Below, in pieces: positions 1 to 8,189 of a stretch of 64,000 nucleotides of DNA. The DNA is from Roseovarius confluentis. Its GTDB lineage: Bacteria > Pseudomonadota > Alphaproteobacteria > Rhodobacterales > Rhodobacteraceae. Made by a program: the position numbers and the translations under genes. The stretch spans positions 124,001-188,000 of the forward strand of contig NZ_PPFE01000001.1 of NCBI RefSeq assembly GCF_002917925.1. The letters are read 5' to 3'. Position 1 is the first letter of the stretch. Every line of letters begins with the position of its first letter. Under the pieces are notes generated by a model. The model was given only the letters and a program-made list of their open reading frames with translations, searched no databases and was not told the DNA's origin.

Positions 1-909
1 CGTGATCGCGATAGTCAGGCCCAGTCCCGGCACTATGCAGATCACCTGTCCGCCGTATCCGCGCGCAAGGGCGAAATCATCTCCGTCTGACTGTCCAAGA
101 AACCAGCCATAGCCATAGCGCAGCCCGGACCATGGCGAGCGTGTGACGGGATCGAAAGACCGGTTGACCCAGTCCTCGCTCAACACGCGCGTGCCGTCCC
201 ACATGCCGCCGCGCCGGTACATCTCGCCGAAATGGATCATCGCGGGCAGGCTGAGCGACATCTCGTTGCCGCCAAGATAGCGCCCTTGCGGATCGCGGGT
301 CCAAGGCGGGATGCTGATGCCGAGCGGCGCACCCAGCCGCTCTCGCGATTGCTGCAGAAGGCTTTGCCCGGTGATTTCGGACAGGATCGCACCCAGCACG
401 TGGAACGAGCCTGTCGAATATAGCATGCGCGCGCCGGGTTCCGTCTCGAACGGGCGCGACAGGGCGTTGGCGACCCAATTCGAACTGCTGACCCACTCTC
501 CGTAATTCGGTCCTGATGTTCGCTCTAGCCCGGCTTGCATGGTCACGAGGTTCTCGACCGATATATCCGAAACGCCCGGCTCGGCGTTTGCGGGGATCAG
601 GCCGGGGGAAAGCTGGCCGATAGTGGTCTGCAGTGTCGGTATTTCGCCGCGGTCCAGCGCGGCCCCTGTCAGCGCCGCAACGACGGTTTTTGACACCGAC
701 TTTATCGGGACTGGCGTCCCGATCTCGGGACCGCGAAACGCCTCGGAAAACACCTCGGCGCCGTGCTGGTGGATCATGACGGCATGGCATTGATCCAACG
801 CACCCGCCACATCCGCCACGCCGCGCCATTCGGCGGGCTGGGCACGGGCGGGCCATGCGGCAAATGCGGCGGCACCGGCAAGAATATGGCGACGACTAAG
901 ACAGGACAT
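1..909 (-). CDS. Serine hydrolase, beta-lactamase/class C family, partial
   Basis: A leftward reading frame stays open from an ATG at 909 to the window edge, giving 303 codons without a stop; the C-terminus lies outside the window. The N-terminus (SRRHILAGAAAFAAWPARA) has a twin-arginine-like signal, so periplasmic export by Tat is likely. Penicillin-binding-protein/beta-lactamase fold motifs are visible: SVSK (the SxxK nucleophile motif, about residue 71), YST (the YxN-type triad, about 164) and a late GYGG. These families include class C beta-lactamases, esterases and D-aminopeptidases, and the substrate cannot be told from sequence. The frame has to be read from the genomic strand; a 259-codon ORF at 77-856 on the same strand is an out-of-frame shadow. 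Confidence 0.85.
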   Translation of the reverse strand, partial: MSCLSRRHILAGAAAFAAWPARAQPAEWRGVADVAGALDQCHAVMIHQHGAEVFSEAFRGPEIGTPVPIKSVSKTVVAALTGAALDRGEIPTLQTTIGQLSPGLIPANAEPGVSDISVENLVTMQAGLERTSGPNYGEWVSSSNWVANALSRPFETEPGARMLYSTGSFHVLGAILSEITGQSLLQQSRERLGAPLGISIPPWTRDPQGRYLGGNEMSLSLPAMIHFGEMYRRGGMWDGTRVLSEDWVNRSFDPVTRSPWSGLRYGYGWFLGQSDGDDFALARGYGGQVICIVPGLGLTIAIT

Positions 910-991
910 GCAACCTCGCTTTTCTGGGAAGTTCACCAGATATCACGCACCGTGCGAAGGGCCAGAGGGCAGGGACATCGAATAGCCGTCA

Positions 992-1030
992 AACACGTGA
1001 ACGTGTTCGGATCGTGCGTCCCCGGGACGC
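992..1030. repeat. Two adjacent perfect inverted repeats downstream of bpt
   Basis: Positions 992-1007 read AACACGT-GA-ACGTGTT and 1016-1030 read GCGTCCC-C-GGGACGC, each with a 7-bp perfect stem. They lie just past the bpt stop on the leftward strand. No T-run follows on that strand, so these may be a weak or Rho-assisted terminator rather than a canonical one. Confidence 0.45.
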
Positions 1031-1049
1031 GAAAGAACCCCTTGGCGCC

Positions 1050-1880
1050 TCAGTACTTCTTGTTGCGCAGGGGCTTGCCGTCGGGCAGCGAAATATTCGC
1101 GACTTGCTCGGCAATCGGATCGTTCGAGAGTGGATGTCGGTGCGCTTCGAAATCCTCGGGATCATGCATCTTCTGCCACTCGCCACCCGAGTAGACCTCC
1201 AGCCCGGAAAACGCGGCCTTGTACCCCATCTTCGCACTGCCTGGCACCCAGTATCCAAGGTAGACATAGGGTAGGCCGGCCTCGCGGGCGATTTCGATGT
1301 GATCGAGGATTATATAGGTGCCGAGACTGTCGCGCGGTCGGTTCGGATCGTAAAAGGAATAGACCATGCTGACACCGTCATCGAACACGTCGGTCAGGCA
1401 CACCGCGACCAGGTCGCCTGTTTCCTGGTCGGCGTATTCCACGACGCGCGTGCGAATTGGCGTTTCCTCGATCATCGCGGCGAACTCGAACGTATCCATG
1501 TCAGCCATGCCGCCATTCGCGTGCCGGTCCTCGAGATATTCTCGAAACAGAGCATACTGCTCCTCCGTGGCCCAGGGTGACGTGGCGCGGCGCTCGAGCC
1601 GCTGGTTGCGCTTGATGGTGCGGCGTTGGCTGCGCGACGCAGTGAAATTCTCGACATTCACCCGTGCCGACAGACAGGCGGCACAGTCCGCGCAAGACGG
1701 GCGATAGAGCACGTTTTGCGACCGACGAAAGCCTTGTTTTGAAAGCGTGTCATTGAGACGTTGCGCTCCGTCACCCTGCAAGGCCGTAAACAATTTCCGC
1801 TCCATCCGGCCTTCGAGATACGGGCAGGGCTGGGGCGCCGTCACATAGAACTGGGGCGCGATGGGAAGAGTGTGACGCAT
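1050..1880 (-). CDS. bpt: Aspartate/glutamate leucyltransferase (Bpt)
   Basis: Transfers leucine from Leu-tRNA to N-terminal Asp or Glu, marking proteins for ClpAP through the N-degron pathway (family knowledge). The 276-aa product has the family's N-terminal block ([17 protein letters not shown]), the cysteine cluster SCADCAAC and the acyltransferase-like C-terminal half ([18 protein letters not shown]). An upstream in-frame ATG at 1943 would add 21 residues with no family similarity. The start [12 protein letters not shown] at 1880 matches the usual N-terminus and length, so it was chosen. It is followed leftward by a serine hydrolase and preceded by an RDD-family gene on the same strand. 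Confidence 0.93.
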   Translation of the reverse strand: MRHTLPIAPQFYVTAPQPCPYLEGRMERKLFTALQGDGAQRLNDTLSKQGFRRSQNVLYRPSCADCAACLSARVNVENFTASRSQRRTIKRNQRLERRATSPWATEEQYALFREYLEDRHANGGMADMDTFEFAAMIEETPIRTRVVEYADQETGDLVAVCLTDVFDDGVSMVYSFYDPNRPRDSLGTYIILDHIEIAREAGLPYVYLGYWVPGSAKMGYKAAFSGLEVYSGGEWQKMHDPEDFEAHRHPLSNDPIAEQVANISLPDGKPLRNKKY

Positions 1881-1965
1881 GGCAGAATTCGCAACTTTCG
1901 GAACCGACGATAACAACGATGTGACGCTGCGCCAAGAGGTCAAATCCGGCGCCGTCGGCGCGGCG

Positions 1966-2415
1966 TCAGGAAGCCGCTCGTCGGTTTATCGCAACGGTTC
2001 CAAGGACAAGGTCGGTCAGGCCCTGACCCCGCGACCCCGTTAGCATCAACAGGACCGAGGCAAGCTGCACCAGGGGTATGGCACAGGAAAACGTGAACCC
2101 CATCGAATGCAAGAACGCCATCAAGCCGTCGAAGCGGTGCCCGGATGCCGTTCGGAACTCGACCGCGAAAAGGCGCATACCCCAAGTTGCTGATCCTTGC
2201 GCTATGGTGGCCGTGCGGTAGATCAGGCCGATGGAAAGAAACAGGACCGGCAGAAAGAACAGACCGGTAAAGGCCGTGAACGGCAGCACCAGCACGCAGA
2301 AGCCCAGTATCAGCACGCTGTCCACAAGCCATGCCAAAAATCGCTTTAACGGGACGTCTGCGTAGAAGTCGGGCTGACTGTCGGGGTCGGGGATATGCCA
2401 GGTCGTATCACTCAT
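1966..2415 (-). CDS. RDD family membrane protein
   Basis: This 149-aa protein has two clear hydrophobic segments (about residues 27-65) and a third near 105-130. The RDD-type signature lies around [16 protein letters not shown] and [20 protein letters not shown] proteins are poorly characterised inner-membrane proteins, some implicated in ion transport. The start at 2415 ([12 protein letters not shown]) is preferred over ATGs 9 and 24 nt upstream because it begins the conserved part; MIRMSDTT at 2424 is an alternative. It lies between bpt and the DUF2852 gene, all leftward. Confidence 0.8.
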   Translation of the reverse strand: MSDTTWHIPDPDSQPDFYADVPLKRFLAWLVDSVLILGFCVLVLPFTAFTGLFFLPVLFLSIGLIYRTATIAQGSATWGMRLFAVEFRTASGHRFDGLMAFLHSMGFTFSCAIPLVQLASVLLMLTGSRGQGLTDLVLGTVAINRRAAS

Positions 2416-2484
2416 CCGTATCATATAGGTTCGCCCCAAGCGCCTTGAAGGGTCTCGGCGCCGGGGGCACGGGATTTCGGTGGG

Positions 2485-2943
2485 TCAGCTGGCGGGCGCG
2501 GCACCACGCTCTTGTTCTTCGTCGCCTTGATCTTCGGTATCGTCACCGGACTCTGCCTTTCGGGCGCGGTCTTCCATGAACTGATCGAATTCCGCCTTGT
2601 CGCGGGCGGCCCGCAACCGTTCGAGAAATGCCTCGAAGTTCTGCTGCTCTTCTTCCAGCCTGCGCAGGGTCTCGTCGCGGTAGGCATCGAAGGTGCTGTT
2701 TCCGGAGGACCCGTTCATCGGGCGTGACACCCTGCGACGAGAGGTCCGACCGGACGGGCAGGACATCTTGTTGTTCCAGATCATGTAGGCCAACAGCATG
2801 AGGCCAACGGGCCAAAAGACGATCAACGAAACCACGAGAACCGCGATCCAAGCAGCTTTGCCTTTCTCGTCAAGCCATGCCTCTGAGCGGACGAACCAAC
2901 TGGTTATGCCGCTATGGGGTGAATTGTAGGTATATGTGCTCAT
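2485..2943 (-). CDS. DUF2852 domain-containing protein
   Basis: A 152-aa protein with a single strong transmembrane segment (about residues 30-55, AAWIAVLVVSLIVFWPVGLM). A cytoplasmic-looking basic linker follows, then a charged helical region (FDAYRDETLRRLEEEQQNFEAFLERL) likely to form a coiled coil, and an acidic tail. The order TM, WNNKM, then a helical RDETLRRLEEE block is typical of the alphaproteobacterial DUF2852 family, whose function is unknown. An AAGGA Shine-Dalgarno element precedes ATG 2943. The upstream intergenic region is shared with divergent glnE and carries two matching palindromes at 2979-2995 and 3037-3053. Confidence 0.8.
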   Translation of the reverse strand: MSTYTYNSPHSGITSWFVRSEAWLDEKGKAAWIAVLVVSLIVFWPVGLMLLAYMIWNNKMSCPSGRTSRRRVSRPMNGSSGNSTFDAYRDETLRRLEEEQQNFEAFLERLRAARDKAEFDQFMEDRARKAESGDDTEDQGDEEQERGAAPAS

Positions 2944-2978
2944 CCTTGGGTCCTTTCGAACGTTGTGTAAGGGCAGTA

Positions 2979-2995
2979 TGTGAATTGCATTTACA
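2979..2995. promoter_or_regulatory. Operator-like palindrome, copy 1 (TGTRAA-N5-TTYACA)
   Basis: TGTGAA-TTGCA-TTTACA is an imperfect palindrome in the divergent DUF2852/glnE region. A second site with the same half-sites lies 58 bp away, centre to centre (3037-3053). The repeated half-site geometry suggests binding by one dimeric regulator. I cannot name the regulator. Confidence 0.5.
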
Positions 2996-3036
2996 TTGAA
3001 GAGATGGGAAACAGGCGCAACGCGTGCAAGGGGTAA

Positions 3037-3053
3037 TGTAAATTATTTTCACA
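3037..3053. promoter_or_regulatory. Operator-like palindrome, copy 2 (TGTRAA-N5-TTYACA)
   Basis: TGTAAA-TTATT-TTCACA uses the same two half-sites as copy 1, in swapped arms. The flanking bases also match, so the two 20-mers at 2978-2997 and 3035-3054 are near-inverted copies. It lies about 97 bp upstream of the glnE start codon. Confidence 0.5.
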
Positions 3054-3150
3054 TGGCGCGATCTGTGCGCCATTCTCGACGTTCCCACTTGTTGTTTTCA
3101 TCGGCAAGCGGGTCGTTGACCGGACCTGCCAAGGGTGTATCACTGCATCC

Positions 3151-5937
3151 ATGAGCTTTTCCGACCGCATGACACGTTGCCCGCGCCCCTTCGAAGCCGA
3201 TCCCGGCCTGGAGGCGCGCGATGCAGTTCCGAACCTGCCGTCCGAGCTCGCGGCACTGGTCGAAGGCGCAGCGGGATGCAGCCCGTTTCTGCAAGCTCTC
3301 TGTATCAAGGAGCGCGAATGGTTGCCGGAAGTCTTCGACGACCCCGAGGCCGTCTTCGACGCCCTGATGGAGGAGGTTGCGGAGTTTCCCATGGACGAGG
3401 TGGGACCGTGCCTTCGCCGGGCCAAGGGCAGGGTCGCGCTGATGATCGCGCTGGCCGATCTTGCCGGGGTCTGGACGCTGGAACAGGTGACCGGCGCCCT
3501 GACGCGGTTCGCGGACCTTGCCGTGGCCCAGGCGCTGCGCGCGGCTTTGCTGCCCGAGTTGCGGCGCGGCAAGATACCGGGTCAGGACGAGAATGCGCTG
3601 GAAGAGGCCGCCGGGATGGTCGTTCTGGCAATGGGCAAGATGGGCGCGCACGAGCTCAACTACAGCTCCGACATCGACCTCATATGTCTTTTCGACGAAG
3701 AACGGTTCGATGGCGACAGCTATCACGAGGCGCGGGCCGGCTTCGTGCGGGCGACCCGCCGCATGGCTGCGACGCTGAACGACCGGACTGCCGACGGCTA
3801 CGTCTTCCGCACCGACCTGCGCCTGCGCCCCGACCCCAACGTAACACCAGTTTGCATGGCAATGGGCGCTGCCGAAACCTATTACGAAAGCCTTGGGCGG
3901 ACATGGGAGCGCGCGGCCTACATCAAGGCGCGTCCCGCGGCGGGCGACATCTCGGCCGGCACGCGGTTCCTCGATACGCTGCGTCCCTTCGTCTGGCGCA
4001 AGCACCTAGATTTCGCCGCCATCGAGGACGCGCATAACATGCGTCTACGCATCCGCGAGCATAAGGGCCTTCACGGTCCCATCCGGCTCGACGGTCACAA
4101 CATGAAGCTGGGTCGGGGCGGTATTCGAGAGATCGAGTTCTTCACCCAGACCCGCCAGTTGATATCTGGCGGTCGTGACCCGGACCTGCGGGTCCGCGGC
4201 ACAGTCGTTGGACTGGAGCGGCTGGCGGACAAGAATTGGGTTCCCGAGAACGCGGCAGAGACACTGTCCGAGCATTACCGGGCGCATCGGGAGATTGAGC
4301 ACCGCCTTCAGATGGTGCGCGACGCGCAGACGCAGGTCCTGCCAGAGCAACCTGAGGGCTGGGCGCGGCTCGCGGCGCTCTGCGACCGCGACTTGGCCGA
4401 TTTTCGCGACGAGTTGACCGGACGGCTGCAACAGGTGCACGATCTGATTGAGGGGTTCTTTGCTCCCGAAAGCGGCGCCGAGAAGCCGGTCGCGGTCGAC
4501 GGTCTGGACGAGGATATTATCGCCCGTTGGCGAGGTTATCCGGCCCTTCGCAGCGAGCGCGCGAACACGATCTTCGACCGGCTGAAGCCGGAGATCCTCG
4601 AACGTCTCAATCGGTCGTCCAACCCGCAGGAGGCGTTGGTGGCGTTCGACGGCTTCCTGGCTGGTCTGCCTGCGGGCGTTCAGGTTTTCGCATTGTTCGA
4701 GGCCAACCCCCAGTTGATCGACCTGATGGTCGATATCGCGGGTGTGTCACCAGCGCTGGCCAGCTACCTGTCGCGCCATGCGGGCGTGTTCGACGCGGTG
4801 ATCGCAGGGGATTTCTTCGCACCTTGGCCAGACAGGGCACATCTGCGCCGTGAACTTGCGGCGCGGCTGGACCGCGAAGACGATTACGAGCGCAAGCTGG
4901 ACGCGGCCCGCCGCTGGCTGAAGGAGTGGCATTTCCGCACCGGGGTCCACCTCCTGCGCGGCCTGATCGACGCCGACAAGGCCGGTGCGCAGTATGCCGA
5001 TCTCGCGCAGGTGATCCTCGCTGAACTTTGGAGCGTGGTCTGCGCCCAGTTCGCCGAAAAGCACGGCCCGCCACCCGGGCGCGGGGCCGTGGTTTTGGGG
5101 ATGGGCTCTCTGGGGGCGGGCAAACTCAACGCGGGTTCTGATCTCGACCTGATCGTGATCTACGATTCCGAAGGGGTCGAAGGCTCCGATGGGCGCAGGC
5201 CGCTGGCAACACGGCCCTACTATGCGCGCCTGACCCAAGCGTTGATCACTGCCGTGACGGCGCCTATGTCCGAAGGCCGGCTGTACGAGGTGGACATGCG
5301 CTTGCGTCCCTCGGGCAATCAGGGGCCGGTCGCCACCAGCTGGGCCTCGTTTCAGACCTACCAGCAAGAGCAAGCCTGGGTCTGGGAGCATCTGGCGCTG
5401 ACGCGCGCCCATGTCGTGGCCGGTCCCGACGCGCTGGCGGAAGATGTCGAGGCATTCCTCTGTGAGTTGTTGCAGCAAAAAGGGGATGCCGCAATCGTTC
5501 TGAGGGAAGTGGCGCAGATGCGAGCGCGCATCAAGTCCGCCAAAGCGTCCGGCGGTCCTTGGGACACCAAGCTGGGCGACGGGAGGATGCAGGAGATCGA
5601 GCTAGTGGCACAGGCTGGATGCCTGCTTGCCGGACGGCCCGAACGCAGTGTCGAGGCTGGATTGGCCGCCGGTGTCGCCGCCGGTTGGTTAACTGACGCA
5701 GAAGAAATTGCGCTCGGCGCTGCTTACGCGCTTTGCTGGAAAGTGACGCAGGCGGCGCGCCTGCTGGGCGATAAACCCATCGACGAAGATGTGCTTGGCG
5801 CCGGGGCAAAGGCTTTCGTCCTGCGGCAGACCGCGCAGGAAAATATGGCTGACCTGCGCGAAGAACTGCAACGGCGTACGGCAGACGCCGCCATAGTGAT
5901 TGATGCTGCATTGAAGCGAGGAACCGAAGATGGCTGA
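3151..5937 (+). CDS. glnE: Bifunctional glutamine synthetase adenylyltransferase/deadenylase
   Basis: GlnE attaches AMP to glutamine synthetase and removes it again, responding to PII and glutamine, and so sets nitrogen assimilation (family knowledge). The 928-aa length is normal. Two nucleotidyltransferase domains are visible: the N-terminal one with SSDIDL (about residue 173) and the C-terminal one with GSDLDL (about residue 661), each the metal-binding GSDxDx motif. KLGRGGIREIEFF and KLGDGRMQEIELV mark the equivalent later motifs in both halves. ATG 3151 is taken as start, though it has no strong Shine-Dalgarno. The 3' end overlaps the next gene by 8 nt, implying co-transcription. Confidence 0.95.
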   Translation: MSFSDRMTRCPRPFEADPGLEARDAVPNLPSELAALVEGAAGCSPFLQALCIKEREWLPEVFDDPEAVFDALMEEVAEFPMDEVGPCLRRAKGRVALMIALADLAGVWTLEQVTGALTRFADLAVAQALRAALLPELRRGKIPGQDENALEEAAGMVVLAMGKMGAHELNYSSDIDLICLFDEERFDGDSYHEARAGFVRATRRMAATLNDRTADGYVFRTDLRLRPDPNVTPVCMAMGAAETYYESLGRTWERAAYIKARPAAGDISAGTRFLDTLRPFVWRKHLDFAAIEDAHNMRLRIREHKGLHGPIRLDGHNMKLGRGGIREIEFFTQTRQLISGGRDPDLRVRGTVVGLERLADKNWVPENAAETLSEHYRAHREIEHRLQMVRDAQTQVLPEQPEGWARLAALCDRDLADFRDELTGRLQQVHDLIEGFFAPESGAEKPVAVDGLDEDIIARWRGYPALRSERANTIFDRLKPEILERLNRSSNPQEALVAFDGFLAGLPAGVQVFALFEANPQLIDLMVDIAGVSPALASYLSRHAGVFDAVIAGDFFAPWPDRAHLRRELAARLDREDDYERKLDAARRWLKEWHFRTGVHLLRGLIDADKAGAQYADLAQVILAELWSVVCAQFAEKHGPPPGRGAVVLGMGSLGAGKLNAGSDLDLIVIYDSEGVEGSDGRRPLATRPYYARLTQALITAVTAPMSEGRLYEVDMRLRPSGNQGPVATSWASFQTYQQEQAWVWEHLALTRAHVVAGPDALAEDVEAFLCELLQQKGDAAIVLREVAQMRARIKSAKASGGPWDTKLGDGRMQEIELVAQAGCLLAGRPERSVEAGLAAGVAAGWLTDAEEIALGAAYALCWKVTQAARLLGDKPIDEDVLGAGAKAFVLRQTAQENMADLREELQRRTADAAIVIDAALKRGTEDG

Positions 5938-6193
5938 CGTGTTAGACCCAAAGGGGTTGATCCGGGAGTCCTACAATATTGAGGGCATTACGCCTGGCGA
6001 ATGCCGCTCGATCTTTCTGGACTGGGCGCTTTCGATTGACGGCGATGGCGATATGAAAGTGCTGCTTGAGGGCCTAATCGAGCGCCACGGCACGCAACAC
6101 CCGGACCACCCGATGACCGCCGTTTTGAATGAAGGCCTGAAATCGACTGAGGCGCCAAAGCGCCGCGGCGGCTGGCGCGGGCGTGGACGCTGA
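5930..6193 (+). CDS. Conserved small hypothetical protein coupled to glnE
   Basis: An 87-aa acidic-then-basic protein. It starts 8 nt before the glnE stop, with a GAGGAA ribosome site inside glnE. The body (ESYNIEGITPGECRSIFLDWAL) looks like a compact helical domain, and the tail is Arg/Gly-rich (KRRGGWRGRGR). I do not recognise a characterised family. The tight overlap with glnE suggests translational coupling but does not show a nitrogen-related job. There is no signal peptide or transmembrane segment. Confidence 0.8.
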   Translation: MADVLDPKGLIRESYNIEGITPGECRSIFLDWALSIDGDGDMKVLLEGLIERHGTQHPDHPMTAVLNEGLKSTEAPKRRGGWRGRGR

Positions 6194-6319
6194 CGCTCCA
6201 TGGTCGCGTTTTCCGGCCTTGCGGAATCTTGATTAAGTACCGAGACCGCCGAAAACTCGCCTCAATTACTCGACAAAATGTCTCCAACCAATGCGCTGAA
6301 ATCGCGCTAGGAGGATGAC

Positions 6320-6973
6320 ATGAAGACCCGTCAAGCTATCGCAGCACTCATCGTGGGACTGTCCGTCGCGGGCTGCTCCACACCCGAGACGGCAACACGG
6401 AATGCCTCGCTTGAGACTCCTTCGGTCGCCGTGGCTGCGCCAGCCTATGCAGTCCAGGAAATCCGCGTCAACGTTCCGAAGTCTCTCAGGGTTTCCGAAG
6501 CCAACCGCTACCTTCCGGGCGGTGACATCGTCTGGCGCGAAGACCCTGCGGGCGACCGGCACGCACAGGTCAAGGCGATCTTCGAGGCGGCGATGCAGCA
6601 GGGCGTCAACGCCATGCAACCCGGCCATGTACCGGCGGTCCTGGATATCCAGGTCACGCGCTTTCACGCACTGACCGAAAAGGCGCGTTATACTGTTGGC
6701 GGCGTTCATGCCCTGCAATTCCACATGCTTCTACGCAATCCCGAGACCGGCGTCGCATATGGCAAGCCGCAATTCGTAAAGGCCGACTTCAAGGCGCTTG
6801 GAGGGCAAGCGGCAATCAAGGCGGAGCAGCAGGGCATCACCCAGAAATATCGGATCACCAATCACCTTGCCTCGGTGATCCAGCGCCAGCTGACGAGCCC
6901 CGAGGGTTACCAGGCGGCAAACCTGGGCTTGATGGGTGCGCTGAATCAACTCGGTGCTTCCAACGAAAACTGA
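6320..6973 (+). CDS. Predicted lipoprotein, DUF6778-like
   Basis: A 217-aa protein with a lipoprotein signal peptide: MKTRQAIAALIVGLSVAGC, lipobox VAGC, with lipidation expected at Cys19. A strong AGGAGG Shine-Dalgarno lies just upstream of ATG 6320. The mature part is a soluble alpha/beta-looking domain (EIRVNVPKSLRVSEANRYLP, VPAVLDIQVTRFHALTEKARY). It resembles an uncharacterised roseobacter lipoprotein family that I recall as DUF6778; this is not verified. A GC-rich hairpin follows its stop at 6985-7009. The likely location is the periplasmic face of a membrane. Confidence 0.8.
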   Translation: MKTRQAIAALIVGLSVAGCSTPETATRNASLETPSVAVAAPAYAVQEIRVNVPKSLRVSEANRYLPGGDIVWREDPAGDRHAQVKAIFEAAMQQGVNAMQPGHVPAVLDIQVTRFHALTEKARYTVGGVHALQFHMLLRNPETGVAYGKPQFVKADFKALGGQAAIKAEQQGITQKYRITNHLASVIQRQLTSPEGYQAANLGLMGALNQLGASNEN

Positions 6974-6984
6974 AACGGCTTAAG

Positions 6985-7009
6985 GGGACGGCATGACGCC
7001 GTCCTCTTT
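6985..7009 (+). terminator. Terminator-like hairpin overlapping the rlmI start codon
   Basis: GGACGGC-ATGAC-GCCGTCC forms a 7-bp perfect stem with a 5-nt loop, followed by TCTTT. It sits 12 nt after the lipoprotein stop, as a Rho-independent terminator would. The ATG used for the next gene (6993) lies in its loop. Confidence 0.6.
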
Positions 7010-8189
7010 GCCTTCCATACGTCTGAAACCCAAAGTGCAGGCCCGCGCCATCCGGCACGGGTTTCCTTGGGTCTTCGATAATGAGCTCGTGACCGACCGC
7101 CGGACCAAAGCACTGGCGCCCGGCACTGTGGCGGTCCTGGAAGACGCCGAGCGAACACCGCTGGCCACGGTCGCGGTCAATCCCAAGTCCCGCATCATGG
7201 CACGGGTGTTGGACCGTGATCCGAACGCCCGGATTGATCAATCCTGGCTGGAAACCAGACTGCGCCTCGCCTTCGAGATGCGCGACCGGTTGTTCAACGC
7301 GCCTTTCTACCGGTTGGTGCATGCCGAGGCGGATGGTCTGCCCGGTGTCATCATAGATCGCTTCGACTCCGTCGCCGTCATACAGCCCAACGCGGCGTGG
7401 GCCGATGTGCTGCTACCGCAGATCGCGGCGGCTCTGGTCGACTTTACCGGCGTTACATGCGTGATCAAGAACGCGTCTGGGCGTGCCCGCGCGCTGGAAG
7501 GCCTTGATGACGCTACGCTGGCTCTTGTGGGCGACTTGCCCGACAGTCCTTTACCGGTGCAGATGAACGGAGCCACCTACATGGCTGACGTCATTGGCGG
7601 GCAGAAGACGGGGCTGTTCTACGACCAGCGACCTAATCACGCCTTTGCCGCGACACTCGCACAGGGCAGTCGCGTGCTCGACGTGTTCAGCCACGTGGGC
7701 GGCTTTTCCCTCGCTGCGCTTGCGGCCGGTGCGTCCGGGGCGCTTGCAGTCGATGGCTCCCAACCGGCACTTGATCTGGCCCGGGACGGGGCCGCGCGTA
7801 TGGGGCTTTCGGAAAGCTTCGCCACACGGCGGGGCGACGCCTTCGACGTGATGACGGCCCTCGCCGAACAGGGCGAACGGTTTGACGTGGTCATCTGTGA
7901 TCCACCGGCCTTTGCCCCGAACAAGCAGGCGCTGGAAAAGGGCCTGCGCGCCTATGAGCGGGTCGCGCGGCTGGCGGCCCCGTTGGTGGCGGCAGGCGGG
8001 TACTTGGGGCTCTGCTCCTGTTCTCATGCCGCGACACTCGACAAGTTTCGCACGGCTTGCACTCGGGGCATCGGCCGGGCCGGGCGCGAGGGTGCGCTCA
8101 TCCATACCGGCTTTGCGGGTCCGGACCATCCCCTGCATCCGCAACTGGCCGAAAGCGGGTATCTCAAGGCGTTCTTCTTCCGGTTATGA
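6993..8189 (+). CDS. rlmI: Class I rRNA large subunit methyltransferase, RlmI-like
   Basis: Probable SAM-dependent 23S rRNA m5C methyltransferase of the RlmI/COG1092 family. The 398-aa product has an N-terminal PUA-like RNA-binding region (RLKPKVQARAIRHGFPWVFD). The Rossmann methyltransferase core follows: GLFYDQR, DVFSHVGGFSLAALAAG as the SAM-binding loop, VVICDPPAF as motif IV, and LCSCSH with the catalytic cysteine. ATG 6993 gives the expected N-terminus but lies in a hairpin loop, so a downstream TTG at 7008 is a less likely alternative. The last codons overlap the PIN gene start (ATGA). Confidence 0.88.
   Translation: MTPSSLPSIRLKPKVQARAIRHGFPWVFDNELVTDRRTKALAPGTVAVLEDAERTPLATVAVNPKSRIMARVLDRDPNARIDQSWLETRLRLAFEMRDRLFNAPFYRLVHAEADGLPGVIIDRFDSVAVIQPNAAWADVLLPQIAAALVDFTGVTCVIKNASGRARALEGLDDATLALVGDLPDSPLPVQMNGATYMADVIGGQKTGLFYDQRPNHAFAATLAQGSRVLDVFSHVGGFSLAALAAGASGALAVDGSQPALDLARDGAARMGLSESFATRRGDAFDVMTALAEQGERFDVVICDPPAFAPNKQALEKGLRAYERVARLAAPLVAAGGYLGLCSCSHAATLDKFRTACTRGIGRAGREGALIHTGFAGPDHPLHPQLAESGYLKAFFFRL

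Noticed and set aside
77..856. 259-codon ORF on the minus strand at the window start
   Set aside because: It is the wrong frame of the same strand as the serine hydrolase, whose true frame carries SVSK, YST and a Tat-like signal.
992..1007. parS site for ParB because of the CACGTG core
   Set aside because: The flanks do not match the TGTTTCACGTGAAACA consensus, and no parAB is near.
2979..2995. CRP site TGTGA-N6-TCACA
   Set aside because: The arm spacing is one base too long and the second arm is TTACA; the twin site fits TGTRAA-N5-TTYACA better.
3049..4005. 318-codon ORF on the minus strand
   Set aside because: It is antisense to glnE and covers the operator pair region only by chance.
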